From Pseudoteredinibacter isoporae (lineage in GTDB: Bacteria; Pseudomonadota; Gammaproteobacteria; Pseudomonadales; Cellvibrionaceae), in assembly GCF_011602085.1 (NCBI RefSeq), contig NZ_JAAONY010000001.1, positions 1,240,001 to 1,304,000 of the forward strand: DNA of 64,000 nt, read 5' to 3'. The position numbers and the translations under genes were made by a program. The notes under the pieces were generated by a model. That model worked only from the letters and a program-made list of their open reading frames with translations, did no database searches and was not told where the DNA came from. Below, one piece after another: positions 36,907 to 47,382 of the stretch; within the stretch, counting starts at the first letter, position 1, and each line of letters begins with the position of its first letter.

Positions 36907-36981
36907 AAAATAAGATAGAATAGTCCTTTGGCCGTGTAGAACTCAGTTGATAGGCCAGTGACGTAAATTTAGGAGAAAAAC

Positions 36982-37560
36982 ATGGCCAGAGGCGTTAACA
37001 AAGTCATTATTGTCGGTAACTGTGGGCAAGATCCAGAAACCAAGTATCTGCCTTCGGGAAGCGCGGTCACCAATATCAGCCTGGCCACCACGGATGCATG
37101 GACCGATAAGCAAAGCGGACAGAAGCAGGAGCGTACTGAATGGCACCGAGTTGTGTTCTTCAATCGCCTGGCTGAAATTGCCGGAGAGTATCTGCGTAAA
37201 GGCTCCCAGGTTTATATTGAAGGTCGATTGCAGACCCGCAAGTGGCAGGACCAGTCTGGCCAGGATCGCTACACCACCGAGATTGTGGCGAATGAAATGC
37301 AAATGCTGGGCGGACGTCAGGGCGGTATGGACCAAGGCGGTTATGCGCCACAGGGTGGCGGCATGCCTCAGCAGCAGCCACAGCAAGCCTATCAGCAGCA
37401 AGGTGGAGGCGGCTTCCAGCAACAGGCTCCGCAAGCACCTCAACAGCAGCAGCCGATGTCTCCTCCGCCTGCTCAGCAGCAACAGCCAGCCGCGGCGCCT
37501 CAAGCTGCACCTCAGCCGCAAGGTTTTGACAACAGCTTTGACGACGACATTCCATTCTAA
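36982..37560 (+). CDS. ssb: single-stranded DNA-binding protein
   Basis: Tetrameric SSB that coats single-stranded DNA in replication, repair and recombination. The 192-residue protein begins [20 protein letters not shown] and has the OB-fold landmarks [20 protein letters not shown] and [20 protein letters not shown] long Gln/Pro/Gly-rich linker leads to the conserved acidic tip DDDIPF, which docks partner proteins. The linker is particularly Gln-rich. An AGGAG ribosome binding site precedes the ATG, and a terminator follows. Confidence 0.98.
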   Translation: MARGVNKVIIVGNCGQDPETKYLPSGSAVTNISLATTDAWTDKQSGQKQERTEWHRVVFFNRLAEIAGEYLRKGSQVYIEGRLQTRKWQDQSGQDRYTTEIVANEMQMLGGRQGGMDQGGYAPQGGGMPQQQPQQAYQQQGGGGFQQQAPQAPQQQQPMSPPPAQQQQPAAAPQAAPQPQGFDNSFDDDIPF

Positions 37561-37585
37561 GGAAAGCCGTCCCGTTGAATTCAGA

Positions 37586-37614
37586 AAGGCTCGCTTTGGC
37601 GGGCCTTTTCTTTT
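37586..37614 (+). terminator. intrinsic terminator after ssb
   Basis: Stem aaggctcgc / gcgggcctt (one G-U pair) with a TTTG loop, followed by a pyrimidine-rich T tract. Confidence 0.75.
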
Positions 37615-37712
37615 CCCGTTTACACTCGCTGCCGAGCCCGGATAGTGTTCCGGGGCTTGGCTTGTTATGATCCAAACAGAAGTAAAAAGCTTTATTTAGG
37701 TAGTCTGATTTC

Positions 37713-38567
37713 GTGGCCCAAAAAATTATTCTCAGTTGTGACCAGTCCATTTTTGCCCAGCATCTTATTGAAGCGCTGGAGCAGGAGCCCTTTTCACTGA
37801 AATGCCTCCCCGCCGAATTGCTGTCGGCTGAGGATGCGGAGAAAGGCACGGCGAGTTTTTTGGCCGAGGAAGAAGCGGATTTGCTCATCAATACTCTGGC
37901 CTATTCTGTTGGGGAAGATCCTGAGCGTCGAGCATTGTTGGTGAGCGCCAGTGAAGTGCTGGCCGGGGCGTCAAAGTCATTGGATATTCCCATTGTGCAG
38001 TTGTCGACTCACGAAGTGTTCGGCGGCGAAAATCTTACCGTGTACCGCGAAGACGACCACCCCTCGCCGTTAACGGCATTGGGGCAGGCATTGTGGGATG
38101 CCGAGCGCAAGGTTCAGTTGCAGTGTGAACGTTATATTATTTACCGCCTCAGTTGGCTGATTTGCCAACAAGGTGACAGTGTTTTTAGTCGCCTGTTGGA
38201 TTTGTTGATCAGCAAGGAAAAGATTGCTGTCAGTGCCGAGCGTCGCGCTTCGCCGACTTTTATCGATGATGCCTGCCGTGTCTTGATTGCCATGATCAAG
38301 CAAATCTTTTCTGGCGCGGACAATTGGGGCATCTACCATTACGCCAGCTCTGATCCTTGTGATGAAAAGGAATTTGCGGAATATTTAGACGACATTGTTC
38401 GCTCCCTGGGGCATGAGACCGGTCAGTTGCTGGATGATGAGAAAGAGCTTCAGTATCCCAGTGCGGTTTTAGGGTGTCTGGCAACCCGCGATGACTTCGG
38501 TGTGCAGCAGCGTTCCTGGCGTCTGCGTCTCGAGTCCCGTGTTAAGGCCTATCTCGATAATCGCTAA
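37713..38567 (+). CDS. RmlD-like sugar-nucleotide-binding protein, probably catalytically inactive
   Basis: A 284-residue protein whose overall pattern resembles dTDP-4-dehydrorhamnose reductase (RmlD). It has an N-terminal Rossmann-like region, LLINTLAYSVGEDPERRALL in place of the usual V/N-rich box, PIVQLSTHEVFGG, then RLSWLICQQGDSVFSRLLDL, and a C-terminal substrate-like half. Two hallmarks are missing: the glycine-rich nucleotide loop near the N-terminus (ILSCDQSIFAQ instead) and the catalytic YxxxK (SPLTALGQALWDAE where Tyr and Lys should be). It is therefore likely non-enzymatic or of changed function. Start GTG at 37713. It is a monocistronic gene between ssb and the acyl-CoA ligase. 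Confidence 0.7.
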   Translation: MAQKIILSCDQSIFAQHLIEALEQEPFSLKCLPAELLSAEDAEKGTASFLAEEEADLLINTLAYSVGEDPERRALLVSASEVLAGASKSLDIPIVQLSTHEVFGGENLTVYREDDHPSPLTALGQALWDAERKVQLQCERYIIYRLSWLICQQGDSVFSRLLDLLISKEKIAVSAERRASPTFIDDACRVLIAMIKQIFSGADNWGIYHYASSDPCDEKEFAEYLDDIVRSLGHETGQLLDDEKELQYPSAVLGCLATRDDFGVQQRSWRLRLESRVKAYLDNR

Positions 38568-38710
38568 CTTGCTCGCAATAAGCCTCACTTGATAGCTGCC
38601 GTCTACCTATTTGGCCAATTGTGCCCTTGCTAAGGGCGCTTGCCGCTTATTATCCTTACCCTTGAATTAAACCTCGCTAAGAATAAGTAACAATAAATTC
38701 AAGGTACATT

Positions 38711-40273
38711 ATGCTCACGTTCTCCAACACTCTACAGCGTGTGGTTCAGCAGCGCGCGGAAAAAATGGCCACCATCGATGGTGATCGTCGTCACACTTGG
38801 AAAGAGTTTCAGCAACGGGTTAGCCAGTTTGCGGGTGCGCTGCAAAAGCTGGGCGTTCAACAGGGCTCTCGGGTGGCGATTCTATCCTTAAACAGTGATC
38901 GCTATCTTGAGGCCATGTTTGCAATTCCCTGGGCGGGCGGGGTATATGTTCCGATCAATACTCGACTGGCCGCACCTGAGGTCGAGTATTGGATGAGCAA
39001 TAGCGAAAGTGAAGTGCTCTTGCTGGATCGTCAGTTTTTGCCCATGCTCGATCATTTAAAATCCAGCTTGCCCAAACTCAAACATGTTGTGTTTATGGAT
39101 AATGGTGAGGCCCCTGAGGGAATGCCGCACTATGAACATTTGTTGGCAGATGCGGCAGGGATTGATGCATTTCCGGTGCAGCCCGATGATCTCGTGGCCT
39201 TGTACTACACAGGCGGCACGACCGGGCGTTCCAAAGGCGTGATGCTCAGTCATCACAATATGTTGTTCAATGCCATGCAGGGAATGGTGCTGCAGTCGTA
39301 TGGCAGTGAAGAAATTTATTTGCATGCCGCTCCGATGTTCCATGCGGCAGATGCTTACAATGCTATTTGTTTTTGTTTGTTGGGCGGTACCCATGTGTTC
39401 ACACCCGGTTTCGACCCCAAGCGTGTTCTGGAGTTGATTGGAGAAGAAAGTGTTACTCGTATTCTTCTCGTGCCCACCATGGTCGGCATGGTGATGAGTT
39501 ATCCTGATCTGGATAGCTACGACATCTCTTCTTTGAAATCCATTTTCTATGGTGCGTCGCCAATGCCCGAAGCGGTATTGAAAGCGGCGATGAATAAATA
39601 CCCGGACATCGAATTTATGCAGGCTTATGGTCAAACCGAAGCCGCACCGGTGTTAACGGTGTTGATGCCGGATGATCACGTTTTGGAAGGACCGCGTTCG
39701 CGTTTATTAAAATCAGCTGGTAAAGCAGCACCGGGAGTAACGCTCGCGATTCTGGATGACAATGATCAGGAGCTGCCACGCGGTGAAATCGGTCAGGTCT
39801 GTGCCAAAGGCGATAATGTGATGATCGGTTATCTCGGCATGGAAGAGACCACGCAAGACACGCTGAAAAACGGTTGGTTGCACACCGGTGATGGTGCTTA
39901 CATGGATGATGAAGGATATATTTTTATCGTCGATCGCGTGAAAGATATGATCATCAGTGGCGGTGAAAACGTTTACTCTGTTGAAGTTGAGCACGCGCTC
40001 TATCGTCACCCCGCGGTTGAATCCTGCGCGGTTATTGGTATCCCAAGTGAGCAGTGGGGTGAGCAGGTGCATGCGGTTATTCAAACCAAAGCCGATACGC
40101 AAACCAGCGAGGATGAGATTATCGCGCACTGCAAGGAATTGATTGCCAGCTTTAAGTGTCCGCGCAGTGTCAGTTTGCAAGTTGAGCCGCTGCCATTAAG
40201 TGGTGCAGGCAAAATTTTAAAAACCGAATTGCGTAAGCCTTATTGGGATGGCAAAGCGAAGGCTGTGAATTAA
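38711..40273 (+). CDS. long-chain acyl-CoA synthetase (AMP-forming)
   Basis: ANL-superfamily adenylate-forming ligase of 520 residues that activates a carboxylic acid, most likely a fatty acid, to its CoA thioester. The P-loop YYTGGTTGRSKGVMLSH is intact, as are QAYGQTEAAP and GWLHTGDGAYMDDEGYIFIVDR. The C-terminal domain has SGGENVYSVEVE and the catalytic lysine motif LSGAGKILKTELR. Chain length specificity cannot be read. It is followed by a strong terminator and is convergent with fabB. Confidence 0.93.
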   Translation: MLTFSNTLQRVVQQRAEKMATIDGDRRHTWKEFQQRVSQFAGALQKLGVQQGSRVAILSLNSDRYLEAMFAIPWAGGVYVPINTRLAAPEVEYWMSNSESEVLLLDRQFLPMLDHLKSSLPKLKHVVFMDNGEAPEGMPHYEHLLADAAGIDAFPVQPDDLVALYYTGGTTGRSKGVMLSHHNMLFNAMQGMVLQSYGSEEIYLHAAPMFHAADAYNAICFCLLGGTHVFTPGFDPKRVLELIGEESVTRILLVPTMVGMVMSYPDLDSYDISSLKSIFYGASPMPEAVLKAAMNKYPDIEFMQAYGQTEAAPVLTVLMPDDHVLEGPRSRLLKSAGKAAPGVTLAILDDNDQELPRGEIGQVCAKGDNVMIGYLGMEETTQDTLKNGWLHTGDGAYMDDEGYIFIVDRVKDMIISGGENVYSVEVEHALYRHPAVESCAVIGIPSEQWGEQVHAVIQTKADTQTSEDEIIAHCKELIASFKCPRSVSLQVEPLPLSGAGKILKTELRKPYWDGKAKAVN

Positions 40274-40286
40274 CACCGCCTCGGTA

Positions 40287-40324
40287 ACCAGAAATCAGCA
40301 TTTGTGTGATTTCTGGTTTTTGTT
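40287..40324 (+). terminator. intrinsic terminator after the acyl-CoA ligase
   Basis: A 12-bp perfect stem (40287-40298 with 40307-40318) followed by TTTTTG and further T residues. Confidence 0.92.
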
Positions 40325-40371
40325 TTTAAAGGATTGAAACTATTTACAATATTTCTGTGGGTGTAGCAGGC

Positions 40372-40398
40372 ACAAAAAAGGCCCCGAAGGGCCTTTAA
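40372..40398 (-). terminator. intrinsic terminator after fabB
   Basis: Minus-strand stem aaaggccc / gggccttt around a TTCG tetraloop, followed by a T tract. It ends the fabA-fabB transcript. Confidence 0.92.
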
Positions 40399-40424
40399 CG
40401 TGAATACTTGGTCTGCACCCAATA

Positions 40425-41642
40425 TTACGCTTCGTATTTTTCCATCACCAGGCAGGCGTTAGTGCCGCCAAAGCCAAAGCTGTTGGACAGCGCTCTCTTG
40501 ATCTCGACGTTCTCGCGAGCTTCAGTCACAACCGGCATGCCATCGGCAGCTTCGTCCAGCGTTTCCACGTTTGCAGAGGCCGCGATGAAATTTTCATTCA
40601 TCATGATCAAGGAGTAGATGGCTTCCTGAACACCAGCGGCACCCAGAGAGTGGCCAGACAGGGACTTAGTTGAAGCCAGCGGTGGAATGTTGTCGCCAAA
40701 CACTTCGCGAATGGCTTTCAGTTCCGCAACGTCGCCAACCGGTGTGCTGGTGCCGTGAGTGTTGATGTAATCAATGTCGCCATCAACGGTGGACATGGCC
40801 AGTTGCATGCAGCGTACCGCGCCTTCACCAGAAGGGGCTACCATATCGTGACCGTCGGAAGTTGCGCCGTAGCCAACCACTTCCGCGTAAATTTTTGCAC
40901 CGCGCGCTTTCGCATGTTCAAGTTCTTCCAGTACCAAACAGCCACCGCCGCCAGCGATTACAAAGCCGTCACGATTCGCGTCGTAAGTGCGTGATGCTTG
41001 TTCCGGATTGTCATTGTATTTGGTCGACAAGGCACCCATCGCATCAAACAGTGCGGTCAGGGTCCAGTGCTCTTCTTCACCGCCGCCAGCAAAAACAATG
41101 TCCTGTTTACCCAGCTGAATTTGTTCCATTGCTACGCCAATGCAGTGGGCACTGGTTGAGCAGGCGGAAGAAATGGAATAGTTCACGCCTTTGATTTTAA
41201 AGGGCGTTGCCAAGCAAGCGGAAGTGGTGCTGCCCATGGTCTGGGTGACGCGGTAAGGGCCTACGCGCTTTAAGCCACGCTCACGCAAAATGTCGGCAGC
41301 TTCCACGAGGTTTTCGGAGGAGGCGCCACCAGAACCCATGATTAAACCGGTGCGAATGTTGGAAACCTGCTCTTCGGACAAGCCGGCGTCTTCAATAGCC
41401 TGCTGCATTGAGATGTAAGAGTAGCCTGCGGCATTACCCATAAAACGCAAGGTCTTGCGATCAATGTGTTCTTTCAGGTCGATATCAACCTGGCCGGCAA
41501 TGTGGCTGCGAAAGCCCATTTCTTCATAGACGGGTTGACGGCTGATACCAGAGCGCCCGTTGCGCAAGGATTCGCTTACCGCTGCAGTATTGTTCCCAAG
41601 ACAAGAGACAATACCCATACCGGTGACTACCACACGTTTCAT
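40425..41642 (-). CDS. fabB: beta-ketoacyl-ACP synthase I
   Basis: Condensing enzyme that elongates acyl-ACPs and is essential for unsaturated fatty acid synthesis with FabA. The 405-residue product starts [20 protein letters not shown] and carries the nucleophile C161 in [14 protein letters not shown]. The two histidines are in [13 protein letters not shown] and [18 protein letters not shown], and the C-terminal [14 protein letters not shown] is typical. The sequence is of the FabB rather than the FabF type. It is downstream of fabA with an intrinsic terminator in between, suggesting partial read-through control. Confidence 0.97.
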   Translation of the reverse strand: MKRVVVTGMGIVSCLGNNTAAVSESLRNGRSGISRQPVYEEMGFRSHIAGQVDIDLKEHIDRKTLRFMGNAAGYSYISMQQAIEDAGLSEEQVSNIRTGLIMGSGGASSENLVEAADILRERGLKRVGPYRVTQTMGSTTSACLATPFKIKGVNYSISSACSTSAHCIGVAMEQIQLGKQDIVFAGGGEEEHWTLTALFDAMGALSTKYNDNPEQASRTYDANRDGFVIAGGGGCLVLEELEHAKARGAKIYAEVVGYGATSDGHDMVAPSGEGAVRCMQLAMSTVDGDIDYINTHGTSTPVGDVAELKAIREVFGDNIPPLASTKSLSGHSLGAAGVQEAIYSLIMMNENFIAASANVETLDEAADGMPVVTEARENVEIKRALSNSFGFGGTNACLVMEKYEA

Positions 41643-41696
41643 TGTTGTTTCCTCATCGGGCCATTCGCCATTGTGGCCGCTTATTATTGCACAAAT

Positions 41697-41728
41697 AAAA
41701 CGGGGGTGCCTTAGTTGGCACCCCCGTA
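41697..41728 (-). terminator. intrinsic terminator between fabA and fabB
   Basis: A perfect 10-bp stem, cgggggtgcc / ggcacccccg (41701-41710 and 41717-41726), is followed on the minus strand by TTTTATTT. It lies between the fabA stop and the fabB start and should reduce fabB transcription relative to fabA. Confidence 0.85.
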
Positions 41729-41748
41729 CAATATTGACTTTAGTCGTG

Positions 41749-42270
41749 TTAGAAAGAGTCGGTATTCTGGAAAAGACCTACTTTCAGATCTTTCGCAAAG
41801 TAGATCTCTTTGCCGTCAACGGATACCTTGCCATCTGCCAGACCCATCACCAGTTTACGTTCAATCACGCGCTTAAGATCGATCTCGTAGGTTACTTTTT
41901 TGGCGGTTGGTAAAATCTGACCTGTAAACTTAACTTCGCCGGAGCCCAGAGCGCGGCCCTTGCCGGTGTTGCCTTTCCATGCCAGGAAGAAGCCAACCAG
42001 TTGCCACATGGCATCCAGGCCCAGGCAGCCTGGCATTACCGGGTCACCCGGGAAGTGGCAATCGAAAAACCAGAGTTCAGGAGTAATATCGAGTTCGGCA
42101 ACAATTTTGCCTTTGCCGTATTCGCCGCCATCAAGATTAATATCGGTAATGCGGTCCAGCATTAGCATATTGGGCACAGGCAGTTGGGCATTGCCGGGGC
42201 CAAACAGGTTTCCGTGGCCGCACTCAAGCAGCTCATCGCGGTTGTAAGCGTTTTTAGGCTGGAATTCCAT
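41749..42270 (-). CDS. fabA: 3-hydroxydecanoyl-ACP dehydratase/isomerase
   Basis: Bifunctional enzyme that dehydrates 3-hydroxydecanoyl-ACP and isomerises trans-2 to cis-3-decenoyl-ACP, the branch point of anaerobic unsaturated fatty acid synthesis. The 173-residue hotdog protein has the active-site histidine H72 in [13 protein letters not shown] and the acid D86 in [14 protein letters not shown], equivalent to H70/D84 of E. coli. It starts [19 protein letters not shown] promoter lies about 90 bases upstream. It pairs with fabB downstream, the gammaproteobacterial fabAB arrangement. Confidence 0.98.
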   Translation of the reverse strand: MEFQPKNAYNRDELLECGHGNLFGPGNAQLPVPNMLMLDRITDINLDGGEYGKGKIVAELDITPELWFFDCHFPGDPVMPGCLGLDAMWQLVGFFLAWKGNTGKGRALGSGEVKFTGQILPTAKKVTYEIDLKRVIERKLVMGLADGKVSVDGKEIYFAKDLKVGLFQNTDSF

Positions 42271-42358
42271 AATGTACTCTGGTTGATTAATCTTTGTGCA
42301 GTCTCATGAGGCTGCCGTCTAACCCGAATGGGATTTCCGGCCGGGCTAGGGAGCGCAC

Positions 42359-42386
42359 ATTCTACCGTCTAGCCAAGCGATGTCTA
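42359..42386 (-). promoter_or_regulatory. candidate fabA promoter
   Basis: On the minus strand, TAGACA (42381-42386) and TAGAAT (42359-42364), 16 bases apart, lie about 90 bases before fabA. No FabR- or DesT-type operator was recognised with confidence. Confidence 0.45.
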
Positions 42387-42496
42387 GGGCTCAAGGGGAC
42401 AGCCTATGTCACACTTAAGACGCTTTGCTGTGGTATATTGGCCGCTTTCGCTTTATGCAAGTCATTACTAACTCAGAAAGTTAGAGAGGTTTTAGC

Positions 42497-43849
42497 TTGA
42501 GCACACTAACGTGTTTTAAGGCCTACGATATTCGTGGTCGTGTTCCAGACCAGTTGAATGAGGCTATCGCCTACCGAATCGGATGTGCGTTTGTTGAATT
42601 TCTTGGAGCAAAATCCGTGGTGGTTGGCCACGATGTTCGTTTGAGCAGTGAATCACTGACCAATGCCCTGATTGAGGGCATCACCGATATGGGTGCCAAT
42701 GTGATTCATATTGGTCGTTGTGGTACTGAAGAGGTCTACTTCGCGGCGTTTGACCAACCTGTGGACGGTGGCATTTGTGTCACAGCAAGCCATAATCCAA
42801 TGGATTACAACGGCATGAAGTTTGTCCGTGAAGGGGCAAAGCCCATTAGCGGTGATACCGGTCTTAAACAAATTCAGGCACTGGCCGAAGCGGATAATTT
42901 CAGCAAGGCTGAGAAAAAGGGTGAGGTCAACCATTTGGATTCCCGGCCGCGTTATGTTCAGCACTTGCTGTCTTATGTGAATGTTGAAGAGTTGTCGCCT
43001 TTGAAAATTGTTGTCAACGCGGGCAATGGTGGTGCCGGCGAAGTGATTGATGCCCTCGAATCTCATCTGCCCTTTGAATTTATCAAAGTGCATCATGAGG
43101 CTGACGGCAACTTCCCCAACGGTATTCCTAATCCATTATTAGTTGAAAACCGAGCGCCCACTGCCGAGGCGGTGATTACCCATGGCGCCGATTTGGGTGT
43201 CGCTTGGGATGGTGATTTTGATCGCTGTTTTTTCTTCGATGCCAAAGGTCAGTTTATTGAAGGCTATTACGTGGTTGGTTTGTTGGCCGACGCTTTCCTG
43301 GCGAAAAATGCTGGCGCTAAAGTGGTCCACGACCCGCGTTTGATTTGGAATACCCAAGCCATTTGCGAGACGGCTGGCGGTCATGCTGTTCAGAGTAAAA
43401 CCGGTCATGCCTTTATTAAAGAGCGCATGCGCCTGGAAGATGCGGTCTATGGTGGCGAAATGAGTGCGCACCATTACTTTAAGGATTTCGCCTACTGTGA
43501 CAGCGGTATGATTCCCTGGTTGCTGGTCACTGAGTTGATGAGTCGCAAGCAGGAAAGTCTGGAGTCGATGGTGGTTGAGCGCACGAAAGCTTTCCCTTGC
43601 AGCGGTGAAATCAACAGTACAGTTGGTGATACTGATGCGCTGCTGAAAAGCATTGCCGATCGATATTCCGCAGATGCACTTGCACGTGATGAAACGGATG
43701 GCCTGTCTTTCGATATGGGAGACTGGCGATTTAATCTGCGTCGTTCCAACACGGAACCGGTGGTGCGCTTAAATGTGGAAAGCAAAGCGGATATTCCACT
43801 GATGGAGCAAAAGCGTGATGAGTTATTGGCCTTGATCAAAACCTTCTAG
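42497..43849 (+). CDS. cpsG: phosphomannomutase
   Basis: Converts mannose 6-phosphate to mannose 1-phosphate for GDP-mannose and surface polysaccharides. The 450-residue product begins with [19 protein letters not shown] and has the phosphoserine loop [14 protein letters not shown]. It also has the metal-binding [11 protein letters not shown], the sugar-binding GEMSAHHYF and the phosphate-binding [15 protein letters not shown], very close to E. coli CpsG/ManB. The TTG start is forced: an in-frame stop lies at 42482 and no ATG fits, while GAGAGG precedes the TTG. It is divergent from fabA and convergent with ispB. Confidence 0.95.
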   Translation: MSTLTCFKAYDIRGRVPDQLNEAIAYRIGCAFVEFLGAKSVVVGHDVRLSSESLTNALIEGITDMGANVIHIGRCGTEEVYFAAFDQPVDGGICVTASHNPMDYNGMKFVREGAKPISGDTGLKQIQALAEADNFSKAEKKGEVNHLDSRPRYVQHLLSYVNVEELSPLKIVVNAGNGGAGEVIDALESHLPFEFIKVHHEADGNFPNGIPNPLLVENRAPTAEAVITHGADLGVAWDGDFDRCFFFDAKGQFIEGYYVVGLLADAFLAKNAGAKVVHDPRLIWNTQAICETAGGHAVQSKTGHAFIKERMRLEDAVYGGEMSAHHYFKDFAYCDSGMIPWLLVTELMSRKQESLESMVVERTKAFPCSGEINSTVGDTDALLKSIADRYSADALARDETDGLSFDMGDWRFNLRRSNTEPVVRLNVESKADIPLMEQKRDELLALIKTF

Positions 43850-43884
43850 GCTTTTATCGCTGACGAATAAGAATGTCACCGACA

Positions 43885-43918
43885 TAAAAAAACCGGCAAT
43901 CAAGCCGGTTTTTTTATG
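43885..43918. terminator. bidirectional terminator between cpsG and ispB
   Basis: Stem aaccggc / gccggtt flanked by A residues on the left and T residues on the right, so it can work for both convergent genes. Confidence 0.88.
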
Positions 43919-43936
43919 TTCTGATTTTATGTTTGC

Positions 43937-44899
43937 TTAGTGATTGCGACCCACGGCGAAATCGGCCAGCTGCTCCATCGCGGTTTTAAAGTTTGAGTCA
44001 GGCAGAGCTGACAGGGTGGCCTTGGCTTTTTCTGCGTGTTCAACGGCGGCAGCTTTTGTGTCTTCCAAAGCACCAGTTTGGCGAACAATATCAACCACAG
44101 CATTGAGTTGGTCGACAGCCCCTTCGCGAATGGCATTGGCAATCAGCTGGCGATCGCTGGCCTCACCTTTGGCCATGGCACGAATCAGGGGTAGGGTGGG
44201 TTTGCCTTCGGCAAGATCGTCACCAACATTTTTACCCAGAGCGTCGGCATCGCCTTCATAGTCCAGAGCATCATCGATCAGTTGAAAGGCCAAACCTAAA
44301 TGATAGCCGTATTGGCGCAGGCTCTGACGGGTTTCATCCGGTGCCTGGCAAAGCACAGCGGCGGTTTCACAGGCGGCTTCGAACAGGGCGCCGGTTTTTT
44401 TGTGGATCACCGTGTAGTAATTGGCCTCGTCGACGTCGGGATCTTTGGCGTTGACCAGTTGCTGAACCTCACCTTCAGAGATAGTGTTGGTGGTGTCGGA
44501 CATGATCGCCATGATGTCCATGCTGCCAATGGCGACCAGCATCTGGAATGCTCGGGAATACAGGAAGTCGCCAACCAGCACGCTGGGAGCATTGCCCCAT
44601 TGGGCATTGGCTGTGGGACGTCCTCGGCGCAGTTCGCTGACATCAACGACATCGTCGTGGAGCAGGGTGGCGGTGTGGATAAACTCAATAATGGCGGCCA
44701 GATCGATATGCTGCTTTTGCTGGTAGCCCAGGGCATTGGCACAGAGCAACACCAACAGTGGGCGCAGTCGTTTACCGCCCGCATCCACAATATAGTGCCC
44801 AATATTCTCAACCAGTCCCACGTCAGAGTGGAGTTGTTCAATGATTAACTGGTTAACGGCGGTAAAGTCGTCTTTGACCGCTTGGTGGAAGGGCAGCAT
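43937..44899 (-). CDS. ispB: octaprenyl diphosphate synthase
   Basis: Trans-polyprenyl synthase that builds the C40-type side chain of ubiquinone and menaquinone. The 320-residue product has the first aspartate-rich motif LLHDDVVDVSELRRGRPTAN and the second motif AFQLIDDALDYEGDADALGK, which bind the magnesium-diphosphate substrates. It also has the GGKRLRPLLVLL segment. The family length is about 320-325 residues. It is divergent from rplU, the conserved ispB|rplU-rpmA arrangement in gammaproteobacteria. The exact chain length is inferred. Confidence 0.95.
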   Translation of the reverse strand: MLPFHQAVKDDFTAVNQLIIEQLHSDVGLVENIGHYIVDAGGKRLRPLLVLLCANALGYQQKQHIDLAAIIEFIHTATLLHDDVVDVSELRRGRPTANAQWGNAPSVLVGDFLYSRAFQMLVAIGSMDIMAIMSDTTNTISEGEVQQLVNAKDPDVDEANYYTVIHKKTGALFEAACETAAVLCQAPDETRQSLRQYGYHLGLAFQLIDDALDYEGDADALGKNVGDDLAEGKPTLPLIRAMAKGEASDRQLIANAIREGAVDQLNAVVDIVRQTGALEDTKAAAVEHAEKAKATLSALPDSNFKTAMEQLADFAVGRNH

Positions 44900-45026
44900 A
44901 GCGTGGGCCTTAAGGGTTGATACGTCAAAGGCGCGATCCTAGCAGCCAGCCACAGCAAGCTCAATAGTGGAGGTGGCGTAAGCCCCTGCCCTGTCTGCTT
45001 TTTAAGCGGTTTCGAGGCCAATAGGC

Positions 45027-45055
45027 TTGTTGTGCCTACCCAAATACAGTAGAAT
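45027..45055 (+). promoter_or_regulatory. probable promoter of rplU-rpmA
   Basis: TTGTTG (45027-45032) and TAGAAT (45050-45055) with 17 bases between them, about 150 bases before rplU. Confidence 0.55.
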
Positions 45056-45202
45056 GCCCGCCCTTTATACGACGCAAGCCCTGTGGTTCACCGGAGTTGA
45101 CCGGCGCTCTTAAAAGCAAAAGTTGTTAAATATTAATGGCTTAGCTGCTTCGTGTCGTCCAAGTGCGGCCGGTGATCCCGGAAGCAAACAATGGAGCATA
45201 CA

Positions 45203-45514
45203 ATGTACGCTGTAATTAAAAGCGGTGGTAAACAGCACCGTGTAGTGGAAGGCGAAACCCTGAAGCTGGAAAAAATTGAAGTAGCCACTGGCGAAACGAT
45301 CGACTTCGACGAAGTTCTGATGGTTGCCAATGGTGACGACATCAAGATTGGTGAGCCTCTGGTAGCAGGCGCCAAGGTAACTGCAGAAGTAGTTAGCCAC
45401 GGCCGCGGCGAAAAGGTAACGATCATCAAGTTCCGTCGTCGTAAGCATCACATGAAGCGCCAAGGTCACCGTCAGTGGTACACCGAGGTGAAAATCACCG
45501 GTATTAAAGGCTAA
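45203..45514 (+). CDS. rplU: 50S ribosomal protein L21
   Basis: Large-subunit protein L21, which binds 23S rRNA next to L20. The 103-residue product begins [18 protein letters not shown] and ends with the family signature [20 protein letters not shown] plus KITGI. The ATG at 45203 is preferred over one 12 bases upstream because GGAG is correctly spaced and the start is canonical. It is co-transcribed with rpmA. Confidence 0.99.
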   Translation: MYAVIKSGGKQHRVVEGETLKLEKIEVATGETIDFDEVLMVANGDDIKIGEPLVAGAKVTAEVVSHGRGEKVTIIKFRRRKHHMKRQGHRQWYTEVKITGIKG

Positions 45515-45606
45515 GCTAATACCATTCGATCAATTCGCTTTACTTTAGGCCTCGTGAGCAACCGGGCATATAAATCTAAAGTAAGGCCTAACAGAGGAAG
45601 ATTATC

Positions 45607-45864
45607 ATGGCTCACAAAAAAGCTGGTGGTAGTACTCGTAACGGTCGCGATTCGGAAAGTAAACGCCTTGGTGTTAAGCGTTTCGGTGGCCAACAAGTTT
45701 TAGCTGGTAACATTCTGGTTCGTCAGCGTGGTACCAAGTTCCACGCTGGTGAGAACGTAGGTATGGGTAAAGACCACACCTTGTTCGCCAAAGCTAGCGG
45801 CGAAGTTAAGTTTGAAGTTAAAGGTCCTAAGAACCGCAAATACATCAGCATTATTGCTGCTTAA
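45607..45864 (+). CDS. rpmA: 50S ribosomal protein L27
   Basis: Large-subunit protein L27, whose N-terminus reaches the peptidyl-transferase centre. The 85-residue protein starts [20 protein letters not shown] and continues with [20 protein letters not shown] and [20 protein letters not shown], all diagnostic. There is no N-terminal prosequence of the Firmicutes type. It follows rplU by 92 bases with GAGGAAG upstream, and an intrinsic terminator separates it from obgE. Confidence 0.99.
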   Translation: MAHKKAGGSTRNGRDSESKRLGVKRFGGQQVLAGNILVRQRGTKFHAGENVGMGKDHTLFAKASGEVKFEVKGPKNRKYISIIAA

Positions 45865-45911
45865 TTGCGTGACCTGTCGCTAAGCGACACTTCAGCTTTC
45901 GCGAAAGCTTA

Positions 45912-45946
45912 AAAAGCCTCATTCATTTATGGATGGGGCTTTTTTA
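45912..45946 (+). terminator. intrinsic terminator after rpmA
   Basis: Stem aagcctcat / atggggctt followed by TTTTTT, closing the rplU-rpmA unit. Confidence 0.85.
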
Positions 45947-46010
45947 TGTATTAGCGACTGTTTATGCCCAATCTCCGGATTTGATATAAACGTTGCTTTG
46001 CGACAACTGA

Positions 46011-47327
<1,317 letters not shown>

Positions 47328-47382
47328 CTAGCGCCTTCTTCCTGCGACGCACACCATAGCAAATTCAAACATAGCAAAAACA

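Noticed and set aside
42294-42500. Plus-strand 68-codon frame between fabA and cpsG
   Set aside because: It overlaps the fabA promoter and the cpsG start, with no ribosome binding site or likeness.
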